From Gemmatimonadota bacterium (GTDB lineage: Bacteria; Gemmatimonadota; Gemmatimonadetes; Longimicrobiales; Gaopeijiaceae), in contig JAJDXS010000019.1 in assembly GCA_022823145.1 (NCBI GenBank), positions 1 to 64,000 on the forward strand: a stretch of 64,000 nt of DNA, in the 5' to 3' direction. Shown here piece by piece: positions 42,180-50,773 of this stretch; the stretch's first letter is position 1; each line of letters starts with the position of its first letter. A program made the position numbers and the translations under genes. The notes below the pieces were generated by a model that did no database searches, was not told the DNA's origin, and saw only the letters and a list, made by a program, of their open reading frames with translations.

Positions 42180-44507
42180 CTAGAACCGGAATTCCAGACC
42201 CAGGAAAGGGACCATTGGAAGCTGTGGCGCGTACACGCGCTCGGTGGCGCCATCAGGTCGTTGCTCAGGGGCGACTCCAACGACGTTTGGGAGGCTGAAG
42301 AGATTGGCGATGGAGGCGAATGGCGTCAGTGTCCCACCGCCGAACCACTCCACGTCGGTTGAGCCCCGCCACCCAATGTCAATGCGCACGTAGGGCGGCA
42401 GCGTCGCGGAGTTGTACTCGCCGGCGAAGTTCAGGACATCGTCGTAGAGACCGCCTACCCTCGCGTCGGAGGACATGTAGGCGACGAACGGCAGAAAGGC
42501 CACGATGGGCGTCGTAGGCTGTCCACTCCGCGCGGAAAACCGGACCGACCAGATCGAGCCGCCACGTTGCAGGCTCGCGCTGAGTTCGCCTTCGTGATCC
42601 CTGTGAAACCTTGGCGTGTAGGTGTGGCTGCCCATTGTACGAGTCACCTTGGCCCAGCGGTAGCTGCCGACCACATTGGCCACGCCGCTCGCCGAGGCCC
42701 AACTCCAGGTGGACTCCAGCCCTCTGGCCGTGCCGCTGCCCAGCTCCCGCCTGGACGGCTCGACCAGCATGAGCGATTCGATCGGATTCGCTCCGAGAAC
42801 GGGCAGGCGGAGGTTGTCCATCCTGCGGGCGAAGGCCTCCAACCGAAGGCGCAAGCCGTGCGCTCCGCCCTCCCAGCCGACGGCTACCTCCGAATTGCGC
42901 AGCAGCGGACCCTTTTCTACCGGCGCCAGGAGGTCGTAGGCGAGATAGCTCGAAGAAACCGGCTCTTCGTTACGAATCGACGACAGCGCCTGGTGCATCC
43001 GGCTGGCGGCGAGCCAGGCCTTCCCCCCGGGTCCCTGGTAGGAGATCTCCACGAAGGGAGACACCGCCGCCTCGACGCCGAAGTAGTGGTCGGCCCGCAT
43101 GCCCCCTCCCGCCGCGACCCCCCGGCCCAGCCCTGCCTTGGCGCTGCCGAACGCCGCAATCCTTGTGACCGAGGGCGAGAGATCGAACGCCTCGAAGAGG
43201 TCATGGGGGTCGCTACCGTCCCATTCGCTCCCCAAGGCCACATGATCTGCCTCGAATCGCGTGGCCTGAACTCCGCCGTCGAGGGTCATGCCGCCCGACT
43301 GTCGCCTCAGCCGCACTTCGACCCGGTACTCTCCCATCATTCCGTGCACGACCGACGAGGTGTCGGAGTCAACCGTCTTGTTTCGAAACACGATGTAGTC
43401 GCCCGAGAACCGGCTGTGGCCCGCGCTCAGGTCGACCAGAGTGGCCGAGCCGAGGCGATCTCGGTAATGCCCGGCCAGCGCCATGTTTCCCCAGGTCGCC
43501 CTCGACGCCCGTCCCAGCACCTCGTCTCCTGCGGGCACATCGTCCGGCCTCGAATCCAGGAACTCGTCATTCCAGTAGCCCGTCACCGAGAGCCGGCGAA
43601 CGCCGCCAAGATCCACTGTCAACTTCCCGTGAACGTCGCCGAAGGAATACGGCACACTGGGGCTGCCGAACACTGTGCGCAGCCCCGCCGTCAGCAGGTC
43701 GATGTAGGAGCGTCTTGCGTCCAGCAGAAACGATGCGGACTGACCCACCGGCCCTTCGGCGGAAAGGCGCACCGAGGCGATTCCCAGCGACCCGCTCGAG
43801 TGAAACTGGTCCCGCGCCCCATCGCGTGTGGCGACGTCGATGGCTCCCGATAGCGAGCCCACAGCCAGCGCTTCGCTCGACGATCCGGTGAGGAGCGTCA
43901 CGCGATTGACCGCTTCGGCGTTCAGGGCCGCGACAAACCCCCCGACGTGAAACGGGTTGAAGATCCGCACTCCGTCCAGGAAAACCGGGGTGCCCTCGCT
44001 TACTCCGCCCCGAATAAAGGGGGCCGCCACCCAGTCGGACGCGGACGACGCTGCCGGTGACAGGGCCGTGGCGCGCAACACGTCCGTTTCCAACACCACC
44101 GGCTGCGCCCGCACGAGTTGCCGGTCGACCACGAAAGCCCCCGGAGATGACGAAAGGGGGTCCGCCGCTCGGCGTGCACTGACGCGAATCTCCTCAAGTG
44201 TGATCGGCTGCGGGCGTAGCAGGACCGTGAGTTCACCGTCCAGAGCCTCCAACACTTCCGTTTGCCACGGCGCGTATCCGAAGGCGTCTACGCTGACGGT
44301 CGCGCCAGCCATACCGACGTCAAGCCCCGCTATCGCAAACGCGCCGAATTTGTCGGTAACGGTTTCCCTGGGTGGAGCTTCCGGTATCTCGACCGTCACG
44401 CGCGCAGAGGCAACCGGCTCCAAGTCCGTACTGTCGCGGACTACTCCGGTTACCGCCGCCTGCTGCACGGCAACGGCCATCATGATCGCGGTTGCGCCGA
44501 TGACCAT
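42180..44507 (-). CDS. TonB-dependent receptor with N-terminal carboxypeptidase-regulatory domain
   Basis: 775 residues from the ATG at 44507, preceded by a strong GGGGGG; an earlier start at 44546 is less likely. Signal peptide, then a carboxypeptidase-regulatory-like domain (AAVTGVVRDSTDLEPVASAR), a plug (LRATALSPAASSASDWVAAP, FIRGGVSEGTPVFLDGVRIF) and a long beta-barrel ending in the aromatic motif FLGLEFRF. It would import an unidentified substrate across the outer membrane using TonB energy. First gene of an operon: receptor, DUF4249 lipoprotein, kinase, response regulator. Confidence 0.88.
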   Translation of the reverse strand: MVIGATAIMMAVAVQQAAVTGVVRDSTDLEPVASARVTVEIPEAPPRETVTDKFGAFAIAGLDVGMAGATVSVDAFGYAPWQTEVLEALDGELTVLLRPQPITLEEIRVSARRAADPLSSSPGAFVVDRQLVRAQPVVLETDVLRATALSPAASSASDWVAAPFIRGGVSEGTPVFLDGVRIFNPFHVGGFVAALNAEAVNRVTLLTGSSSEALAVGSLSGAIDVATRDGARDQFHSSGSLGIASVRLSAEGPVGQSASFLLDARRSYIDLLTAGLRTVFGSPSVPYSFGDVHGKLTVDLGGVRRLSVTGYWNDEFLDSRPDDVPAGDEVLGRASRATWGNMALAGHYRDRLGSATLVDLSAGHSRFSGDYIVFRNKTVDSDTSSVVHGMMGEYRVEVRLRRQSGGMTLDGGVQATRFEADHVALGSEWDGSDPHDLFEAFDLSPSVTRIAAFGSAKAGLGRGVAAGGGMRADHYFGVEAAVSPFVEISYQGPGGKAWLAASRMHQALSSIRNEEPVSSSYLAYDLLAPVEKGPLLRNSEVAVGWEGGAHGLRLRLEAFARRMDNLRLPVLGANPIESLMLVEPSRRELGSGTARGLESTWSWASASGVANVVGSYRWAKVTRTMGSHTYTPRFHRDHEGELSASLQRGGSIWSVRFSARSGQPTTPIVAFLPFVAYMSSDARVGGLYDDVLNFAGEYNSATLPPYVRIDIGWRGSTDVEWFGGGTLTPFASIANLFSLPNVVGVAPEQRPDGATERVYAPQLPMVPFLGLEFRF

Positions 44508-44650
44508 TTGTCTGCCCCCCTTCACCGGCCGAGAATGTGACGGCACAACGTTGGGGCTTTGGGCGGGGACGCGACCAGAGTGGCAGATACTCTACTTGAA
44601 GGGGGATTCTCCGCACTCGATGGGGGGTTAGTCCGAAGCGGGAAGCCAGA

Positions 44651-45931
44651 TCACCGCCGCAGGCTGCCCAGGCACGCGCCGGCGTGGCTCGCAATCTCCC
44701 TCTTCAGTCTCTCGGCGATCGGGTGATCCAGGCCTTCCGACCGGGCGGTCGCCACGACATCGGCGAACCGGTCGGGCGTCTCGGCGGCTACGGATTCGCA
44801 GATTTCGAGGACCTCTTCCGGCGGCAAATCCACCTCGGCGGCGAACCGCTCCCAATGTCTCACCTGGATGTACCCGAGCCGCGACTCTCCGCCGACCTTC
44901 ATGGCCAACTTGCGTCTCGGAGCGTGGTGCCCGGGATAGGGTAGGGCGCTGGCCAGATCGTAGAGTGGCGCAAGCCTGGCCCTCCCGCCGACGCCGATCA
45001 GCAGCGAAAAGTTCCTGGCGTGAGCGTCGGTGCCGCCGATGACCCAGTTCAGTGCGATCGCCTTAACGAACGTGCGGAGATCTTCGCCCGGGCGGCTACA
45101 GTGGTACCGGATCGCGCCAGCGATGTCCCGACAGCCCGGCCCGCCGTGGCTCTCGTATTTGTTGAACGGGCCTCGCGTCAGCGCCTGGCAAAGGTCTTCC
45201 TGGTGCAGCCGCACGAGGCGTCCCGCGGCGCGCATCCGATCACACCTCTCGACGACGATAGCGGTCTCTTGCCCGAAGCGGCTCACCAGGGATCGCGCGG
45301 CGGGAATGTCCAGGGCGCGGGCTAGTGCCAGACACAGGTGCTCGTTCTCACAGTGTCCCGGGAAGCCGCGGATCGGTGGTTTCAGGATGTGGGTTGTGGG
45401 CGTCGCACCCTGTGGAATGCCCCAGCGCGCGTCTTCCAGGAGCAGCGCCGTCTTGGCCTGCGCACCGGCCAGGGTGAACTGCGCCTCTTCACCGTCGAGC
45501 CGCCACGCGCTGTCATCGGCGCGCAGGGTACGCACCCGCACCTCGACCTCGGCAGCCGTCAGCCAGACCACTTGCCGGCCCGCCGGAACCAGTGCGCTGT
45601 CGACCCGCTCGGGCCGCACCAGCTGGACCGCCCCAGCGCAGTCCTCCCCTGTGGCTCTGAGCAGCGAAAAGGCGTTGCCGGCCGACGCCTGGAACGTCCG
45701 AGCCCACCGCGCCAGCACGTTTTCGTTGTCCGGCAGGAGACCCCGGAGCCACGGCTCAGTCTTGTCGTGACCGTGCTGAGGCGCTCCAACCGGCATCGAA
45801 AGCGACAGTGGATACGCATGCTCGCTCGCTCGCCAGCCAGCGTCGTACACGAACGCAAGCTGCCCTCGCCTGTCACGTTGCACCTCGCCGACAACTCGCC
45901 CATTGGCCAGTGCGACCAGGCGGTCGGTCAC
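44651..45931 (-). CDS. hipA: HipA-family serine/threonine kinase toxin
   Basis: 426 residues. The N-terminal lobe (LLPDNENVLARWA) and the kinase core with FTLAGAQAKTALL and NWVIGGTDAHARNFSLL mark a HipA kinase. The catalytic Asp is in GTDAHARN. HipA-type toxins phosphorylate translation components such as glutamyl-tRNA synthetase. It overlaps hipB by 4 nt. Confidence 0.92.
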   Translation of the reverse strand: MTDRLVALANGRVVGEVQRDRRGQLAFVYDAGWRASEHAYPLSLSMPVGAPQHGHDKTEPWLRGLLPDNENVLARWARTFQASAGNAFSLLRATGEDCAGAVQLVRPERVDSALVPAGRQVVWLTAAEVEVRVRTLRADDSAWRLDGEEAQFTLAGAQAKTALLLEDARWGIPQGATPTTHILKPPIRGFPGHCENEHLCLALARALDIPAARSLVSRFGQETAIVVERCDRMRAAGRLVRLHQEDLCQALTRGPFNKYESHGGPGCRDIAGAIRYHCSRPGEDLRTFVKAIALNWVIGGTDAHARNFSLLIGVGGRARLAPLYDLASALPYPGHHAPRRKLAMKVGGESRLGYIQVRHWERFAAEVDLPPEEVLEICESVAAETPDRFADVVATARSEGLDHPIAERLKREIASHAGACLGSLRR

Positions 45932-46224
45932 GGCGATATGCGCCGATGGGAATCCAGAAGCGCTTGAAGGTCGATGACCTCGATCGGATCCTCCGATTCG
46001 CGGACCTCGGGGATTCCTTCGCCGTGGATGCTCAGCGACAGGTCCAGCGCGGACAGCGTCTGCAACACCTTGCCGAGCTCAGCCCGTGGCTTGCCCGCTT
46101 CGATGGCCACGATCCACTGGCGCCCGACGGCGGCGGCTCGCGCAAGCTGCTGCTGGGTCATCCCCCCTGCCCGTCTCGCTTGGCGGATCATGAGGCCGAA
46201 ATCGACTGGTGTACGAATTCGCAT
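45928..46224 (-). CDS. hipB: HipB-like antitoxin, XRE family
   Basis: 98 residues from the ATG at 46224; longer frame starts give unrelated sequence. The helix-turn-helix is GMTQQQLARAAAVGRQWIVA. HipB represses the hipBA promoter and inactivates HipA. A perfect inverted repeat just upstream (46240-46270) is a fitting operator. Confidence 0.9.
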   Translation of the reverse strand: MRIRTPVDFGLMIRQARRAGGMTQQQLARAAAVGRQWIVAIEAGKPRAELGKVLQTLSALDLSLSIHGEGIPEVRESEDPIEVIDLQALLDSHRRISP

Positions 46225-46239
46225 GGACAAAATGTAGTC

Positions 46240-46301
46240 GTTCGACGACTTTTGGGGAATGTCGTCGAACGCCGACAAATGCGTTTCAGCTGAAACGCAT
46301 T
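46240..46301 (-). promoter_or_regulatory. hipBA operator region: inverted repeat and 24-bp palindrome
   Basis: GTTCGACGAC (46240-46249) and GTCGTCGAAC (46261-46270) form a perfect 10-bp inverted repeat with an 11-nt centre, 16 nt before hipB. Next to it 46278-46301 is a perfect 24-bp palindrome centred on CAGCTG, with half-site AATGCGTTTCAG. The first fits a HipB operator; the second recurs in imperfect form before the next TA pair. Confidence 0.6.
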
Positions 46302-46424
46302 GCCATGTCCCCGCATTGGCGGCGAACGGTGGCGCCGGTCCTGCGAGGGTGACGACTTTGTGCCTGGCGGGACGCCCTACGCCAGTGAACGAGGGGGCCG
46401 CCACTTGCGCCGTCAGCAAAATCA

Positions 46425-46482
46425 ACTAGTCTTAGTCTAGTCTGTTTTCTTTCGCGCCAAAACGTTCCAGCTGAAACGCGTT
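46425..46482 (+). promoter_or_regulatory. Upstream region of the second phd-vapC: repeated half-sites
   Basis: ACTAGTC (46425-46431) and CTAGTCTG (46437-46444) match the half-sites of the operator before the first phd gene (38422-38441). A degenerate copy of the 24-bp palindrome follows at 46461-46482 (AACGTTCCAGCTGAAACGCG, then TT), ending at the antitoxin start. The region can bind the Phd protein and perhaps the factor that reads the hipBA palindrome. Confidence 0.45.
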
Positions 46483-46484
46483 CC

Positions 46485-46727
46485 ATGTCCCATATCGGAG
46501 CCTTCGAAGCCAAGACGCACCTCCCTCGTCTCCTGCGGCGGGTGGAGGCCGGGGAGCGGTTTGTCATCACCAGACACAATCGCCCTGTCGCGGAGTTGAT
46601 ACCGTTTCAAGTGCGCGACACGACCAGGATACGCGCCGCAATCGACGATCTGAAGGCCTTCCAGAAGACCCATAGCTTGGGTGGTCTCTCGATTCGCGAC
46701 ATGATCGAAGAGGGCCGCAGACGCTGA
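46485..46727 (+). CDS. phd: Phd/YefM-type antitoxin
   Basis: 80 residues. MSHIGAFEAKTHLPRLLRRV followed by RFVITRHNRPVAELIPF is the Phd fold pattern. It stands right after a palindrome. The toxin gene begins 8 nt later. It is related to the Phd at 38468 in family but not closely in sequence. Confidence 0.85.
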   Translation: MSHIGAFEAKTHLPRLLRRVEAGERFVITRHNRPVAELIPFQVRDTTRIRAAIDDLKAFQKTHSLGGLSIRDMIEEGRRR

Positions 46728-46735
46728 CGACGTTC

Positions 46736-47146
46736 GTGCTCGACTGTTCGGTGACCATGGCGTGGGTGTTCGGGGACGAGGCCACCCAGGAGACCGAGCG
46801 GTTGCGTGAATCACTGATCGGCGGCAGGGCCTTCGTTCCCGCCATCTGGCCGATTGAAGTGGGGAACGTGCTCCGGGTCGCTACCAGCCGCGGCCGGATC
46901 GCCAGGAACGAATGGACGAGAATCCGCAGCAGCCTCACGGCTTTACCGGTGGAGATCGAACCCGTTTCTGCCGGCCGGGTCTGGGAAGCCGTACTCACAC
47001 TCGCCGACGAGTACGGGCTATCCGTCTACGACGCCATGTACCTGGAGCCGGCCATCCGCATGCAGCTGCCGCTCGCGACGCTCGACCGCAGGCTGGCCGC
47101 GGCCGGCATAGCAGCGGGGATTGAGGTGCCGACGCTCAGCGGGTGA
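46736..47146 (+). CDS. vapC: PIN-domain toxin VapC
   Basis: 136 residues from a GTG at 46736; a CTG at 46725 would add TTF and overlap the antitoxin stop, but is a rare start. LDCSVTMAWVFGDE holds the first Asp and WPIEVGNVLRVA the Glu; YGLSVYDAMYLEPAIR holds a further Asp. Partner of the preceding Phd antitoxin. Confidence 0.83.
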   Translation: MLDCSVTMAWVFGDEATQETERLRESLIGGRAFVPAIWPIEVGNVLRVATSRGRIARNEWTRIRSSLTALPVEIEPVSAGRVWEAVLTLADEYGLSVYDAMYLEPAIRMQLPLATLDRRLAAAGIAAGIEVPTLSG

Positions 47147-47177
47147 AGACGGTGTGCCCGACGTCTCGGGCCCAGCC

Positions 47178-49274
47178 CTACGCCAGCACCGGCATCCTCG
47201 GCGCCCCCGCCCCCACCCGCTCCATCCGCACCCCCGGCTCCCACGCCGCCACCCTCCCCGCCACCGCCGACGCGGCCACCGAGTAGGGCGACACCAGGTA
47301 CAGCTGGCCCGGCCCGCTACGGCCCGGGAAGTTGCGGTTCTGGGACGACACCGAGACCTGGTCGGGCGAGCGGGTGATCCCCGGTCCGGCAGCGATGCAC
47401 GCGCCGCATCCCGGCTCGATGAACTCGGCGCCGATCTCGCGGAACAGGTCCAGGTACCCCTGCTCGCGCGCGTACTCGCGCACGTCGGTCGAGCCGCACT
47501 GGATGTAGCAGTCGACGTCGGGGTGAACGCCGAGCCCCCAGCGGTCGCGGGCCTCGCGAAAGACCCGCGCGTACATGTCCATGTCTTCCTTCTTGCCGGC
47601 CGTGCACGATCCGGCGTACGCGATCTCGATGTGGACCGGGTCGGCCAGCTCGTCGATGTAGAGGCCGTTTCCGGGATCGCCGGGGAGCGCGACCATGGGG
47701 CGCAGGCGCGACGCGTCGATCTCGATGACGTTTACGTAGTCCGCGCCCGGGTCGCTGCACACGCCGTCGACCAGCGCCCGGGCCCGGGCCATGTCCATGC
47801 CCCGCTCCCGCACGAGGAACTCGACCGTTCGCTGGTCTGCCGCGACGAGGCCCGTGAACGCGCCCACTTCGGCGGCCATGTTGGTCATGGTCGCTCTCTC
47901 ATCCACGGAAAGCCCTTCCACAACCGGGCCCGCGTACTCGATGATCTGGCCGATCGCGTGGCCGTCGCGCACGTAGGGGTGGCGCAGGATCTCGAGCATG
48001 AGGTCCTTGGCGGTCGCGTTGGCGGGCAGCCGCCCGTTCACCACGACCTTGAACGATGGCGGGATGCGCGCGCGCACGTCCTTCGTGATCCACGAGTTGA
48101 AGATCGCCGTGGTGCCGACGCCGAAGGCCAGCGCGCCGACCGCGCCCGCGTGGGGCGTATGCGAATCGGTGCCGATGACGAGCATGCCCGGCTCGGCGTA
48201 GTCCTCCAGGATCTTGGAGTGGCAGATGGCCTCTGAGCCCATTGCATGGCCCTGCTGTTCGCCGTATAGGCGGATGCCCTGCTTCTCGGAGAACTCGCGC
48301 TGCTTGACCTCGAGCTGGTTGGCGACCTCGAGGAGGCCCTGCTCGATCCGCTCCTGGCTCATCACCTTGTGCAGGAAGGTCAGGTGGTCGCGGAAGAAGA
48401 GGATCGATTCGGCATCGAGGACCCTCGCGTGGGCGCCCAGCTTCTGTTCGAAGAAGATGGCCGCCATCGGGGTCACGTACTCGTGCGAGAAGCGGATGTC
48501 GGCGCGGAAGAAGCCCGCTTCGCCCGGTTCGGTCCAGTCGGTGCCGATGCGCCCTTCGGCCGCGTCGACGACCCATTTGCGGGCGAAGATCTTCTCGCCG
48601 AGGGTCATGGGGCGGGGCCCCGCGTCGCCTGCGTGAGGGTCGGCCAGCGCGCGCGGCGACGGGAGCGTCACCTGGCCCCCCATGCGGGCCATGTTGAACT
48701 CGAACAGGCCACCGTACTCGATGATCTGGCGCGTGATGTCGTCGGTTCCGGCCGTGAATTCGCTCAGCGCGATCGGCTCGCCGGAGCGGATGCGGTCGAT
48801 GAGGCCGAAGTTGGTCGTGGTAAGGATGCCCAGGTTCTGGCAGTTCTCGTTGTAGATGCGCTCGATGCTCTCGCTGACGACGACCTTGATGCCGGCCATC
48901 AGCTCGGCGTAGGGGCTCTGCTCGCGGCTGGACCCCTTGCCGCGGCGCTTGCCGGCGACGGAACAGATGAAGCCGGCGTCCTTGACGGTGCCGCGCTCGA
49001 TGGGGGCTTCGGTGCCGCCGGCGCGGGTGGCCGCCTCCAGCCCCAGGTAGGGGAATTCGCCCAGGGTCTCGTCGTAGAAGTAGCAGATGTAGGCGGGGGT
49101 GATCTCGTCGGTGCTGATCTGGTGGCGGAGGTTCGCCTTGAGGTCGGGCGTGAGGTCGAGGTCGAGCCCTTCGTGGAGCTGGCGGCGGATCAGTTCGGCA
49201 TCGTCCGCCAGGAATAGCACACGCCCGCCGAAGGAGACCTCCGGCGGGCATTTGCGGACCTGCGCCCTCGTCAA
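47178..49274 (-). CDS. Aconitase-superfamily hydro-lyase with the small domain first
   Basis: 698 residues from a TTG at 49274 that overlaps the transporter stop (TTGA). The first 230 residues resemble the small swivel domain (STDEITPAY, GSSREQSPYAEL, ENCQNLGI). The rest is the catalytic domain: TDSHTPHAGAVGALAFGVG, then three cluster Cys in AGSCTAGKKEDM and PGCGACI, ending SSQNRNFPGRSGPGQLYLVS. In most aconitases the swivel domain is C-terminal. Substrate could be aconitate, isopropylmalate or a homolog; the sequence does not settle it. Confidence 0.75.
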   Translation of the reverse strand: MTRAQVRKCPPEVSFGGRVLFLADDAELIRRQLHEGLDLDLTPDLKANLRHQISTDEITPAYICYFYDETLGEFPYLGLEAATRAGGTEAPIERGTVKDAGFICSVAGKRRGKGSSREQSPYAELMAGIKVVVSESIERIYNENCQNLGILTTTNFGLIDRIRSGEPIALSEFTAGTDDITRQIIEYGGLFEFNMARMGGQVTLPSPRALADPHAGDAGPRPMTLGEKIFARKWVVDAAEGRIGTDWTEPGEAGFFRADIRFSHEYVTPMAAIFFEQKLGAHARVLDAESILFFRDHLTFLHKVMSQERIEQGLLEVANQLEVKQREFSEKQGIRLYGEQQGHAMGSEAICHSKILEDYAEPGMLVIGTDSHTPHAGAVGALAFGVGTTAIFNSWITKDVRARIPPSFKVVVNGRLPANATAKDLMLEILRHPYVRDGHAIGQIIEYAGPVVEGLSVDERATMTNMAAEVGAFTGLVAADQRTVEFLVRERGMDMARARALVDGVCSDPGADYVNVIEIDASRLRPMVALPGDPGNGLYIDELADPVHIEIAYAGSCTAGKKEDMDMYARVFREARDRWGLGVHPDVDCYIQCGSTDVREYAREQGYLDLFREIGAEFIEPGCGACIAAGPGITRSPDQVSVSSQNRNFPGRSGPGQLYLVSPYSVAASAVAGRVAAWEPGVRMERVGAGAPRMPVLA

Positions 49275-50677
49275 CTGAAGTCCACTCCGAGGATCACGAA
49301 GTAGATGATCACGGCCACGGCGATCGGAGCCACCCAGCGGATGAAGAAGCGCCAGGCGCCGTAGTGGAACCACCCGGGCTCGGTGCCGTCCATCAGCTCG
49401 CTCATCGTGTCCTTGCGGGTCATGAACCAGCCCGCGGCGAGCGTGATGAAGAATCCGCCCGTCGGAAGCATCCAGTTCGAGACGAAGTGGTCGGCGGTCG
49501 AGAACCAGCCGGCCTTGCCTTCGAAGACCTCCATGGTGGAGAGCCATCCCGTTCCCGTGAACGACAGCGCGGCGAAGATCGTGAACACGAAGATCGCGGC
49601 GCCGGCGCCGATGGTCGCCTTGTGGCGCGTCAGGCCGCGCTGGTCGATCAGGTAGGCCGACACGACTTCCAGCAGCGAGATCGTCGAAGTCAGCGCGGCC
49701 AGGGCGACCAGCACGTAGAAGAGCGGTCCCAGCACGATGCCGAAGGGCACCTCGGTGTAGAACAGCTCGGGCAGCGAGATGAAAAGCATGCCGACCGTGG
49801 AGCCGCCAACCTCGTCGCGCATGCCCGCGACCGAGAAGATCACCGAGAACATGATCACGGTGGCAACGAGCGCGATGATGGTGTCCAGCGCCACGATCGC
49901 CCCCGAAGCCTTCACGACCGAGTGCTTGCGGGAGATGTAGGAGCCGTAGGTGATCATCGCCCCCATGCCGAGGGACAGCGTGAAGAAGGAGTGCCCGAGG
50001 GCTTCCAGAACCGCCTCTCTCGTCAGGTCGGCGAAGTTGGGGCGGAAGATGTACGCCAGCGCCTCGCCCGACCCGCTCATGTTGAGCGCGCTGAAGAGCA
50101 TGAGGAGCAGGATGCCGAAGAGGATCGGCAGGAAAAGGCGGGCGATCTTTTCGATCCCCTTGCTCACCCCGAAGTAGACGACCGCGATGGTCCCGATGCT
50201 GAACCCCAGCGAGAGCACGAGCTGCAGGCCGGCGTTGCTCACCTGTGTATTGAAGAGGTCGACCGCTGACAGGTCGGCCGGGAAGCCCCCGAAGGTCCAG
50301 CCGATCGTCCGGGCGAAGTAGTACAGCGACCACCCCGCGATGACCGTGTAGTAGCTGAGCAGGATGAAGCCAGCCAGCACGCCCCATCCTCCCGCGACCG
50401 CTCCGAGCGCGCGGCCCCCCGGCCATTTCGATGCGACCGCGTCCTTCAGCGCCCCCACCGCGCTCTTCTGGCTCCGACGCCCGATCAGCAACTCGGCCAT
50501 CATGATCGGCAGGCCGACCGCCGCGATGCAGATCAGGTAGACGAGAACGAAGGCGCCTCCCTGGTTCTCCCAGGTGATGAACGGGAACTTCCAGAGGTTG
50601 CCGAGGCCGATCGCGCTGCCGGTGGCGGCGAGCACGAGGCCTGCGTTGGAGCTCCAATGGTCGCGGGGTTGGCTCAT
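49271..50677 (-). CDS. Sodium-dependent symporter, SNF/SLC6 (NSS) family
   Basis: 468 residues from the ATG at 50677. The N-terminal motif GSAIGLGNLWKFPFITWENQ is diagnostic of the neurotransmitter:sodium symporter fold, with about 11-12 membrane spans after it and SLGMGAMITYGSYIS at the sodium site region. It imports an amino acid or similar solute with Na+; the substrate is unknown. Translational coupling with the downstream hydro-lyase suggests that its substrate is handled by that enzyme. It is divergent from the BMP transporter, with 96 nt between starts. Confidence 0.9.
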   Translation of the reverse strand: MSQPRDHWSSNAGLVLAATGSAIGLGNLWKFPFITWENQGGAFVLVYLICIAAVGLPIMMAELLIGRRSQKSAVGALKDAVASKWPGGRALGAVAGGWGVLAGFILLSYYTVIAGWSLYYFARTIGWTFGGFPADLSAVDLFNTQVSNAGLQLVLSLGFSIGTIAVVYFGVSKGIEKIARLFLPILFGILLLMLFSALNMSGSGEALAYIFRPNFADLTREAVLEALGHSFFTLSLGMGAMITYGSYISRKHSVVKASGAIVALDTIIALVATVIMFSVIFSVAGMRDEVGGSTVGMLFISLPELFYTEVPFGIVLGPLFYVLVALAALTSTISLLEVVSAYLIDQRGLTRHKATIGAGAAIFVFTIFAALSFTGTGWLSTMEVFEGKAGWFSTADHFVSNWMLPTGGFFITLAAGWFMTRKDTMSELMDGTEPGWFHYGAWRFFIRWVAPIAVAVIIYFVILGVDFS

Positions 50678-50773
50678 GAGGGGTTTCCAATCGGGCCGGA
50701 GTTCGGGTGTCGATTCACGCATATATTGTACTCTGACGCTTCCACGGGCCACCAGATCAAGGTCAGCCGGCAG

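Noticed and set aside
46240..46301. CRISPR-like repeat array
   Set aside because: Only single palindromes with no repeat-spacer period, and no cas genes in the window.
47178..50690. A 1170-residue ORF over the hydro-lyase and symporter
   Set aside because: Its N-terminal 470 residues are low-complexity shadow of the symporter gene; the two genes are coupled at 49271-49274.
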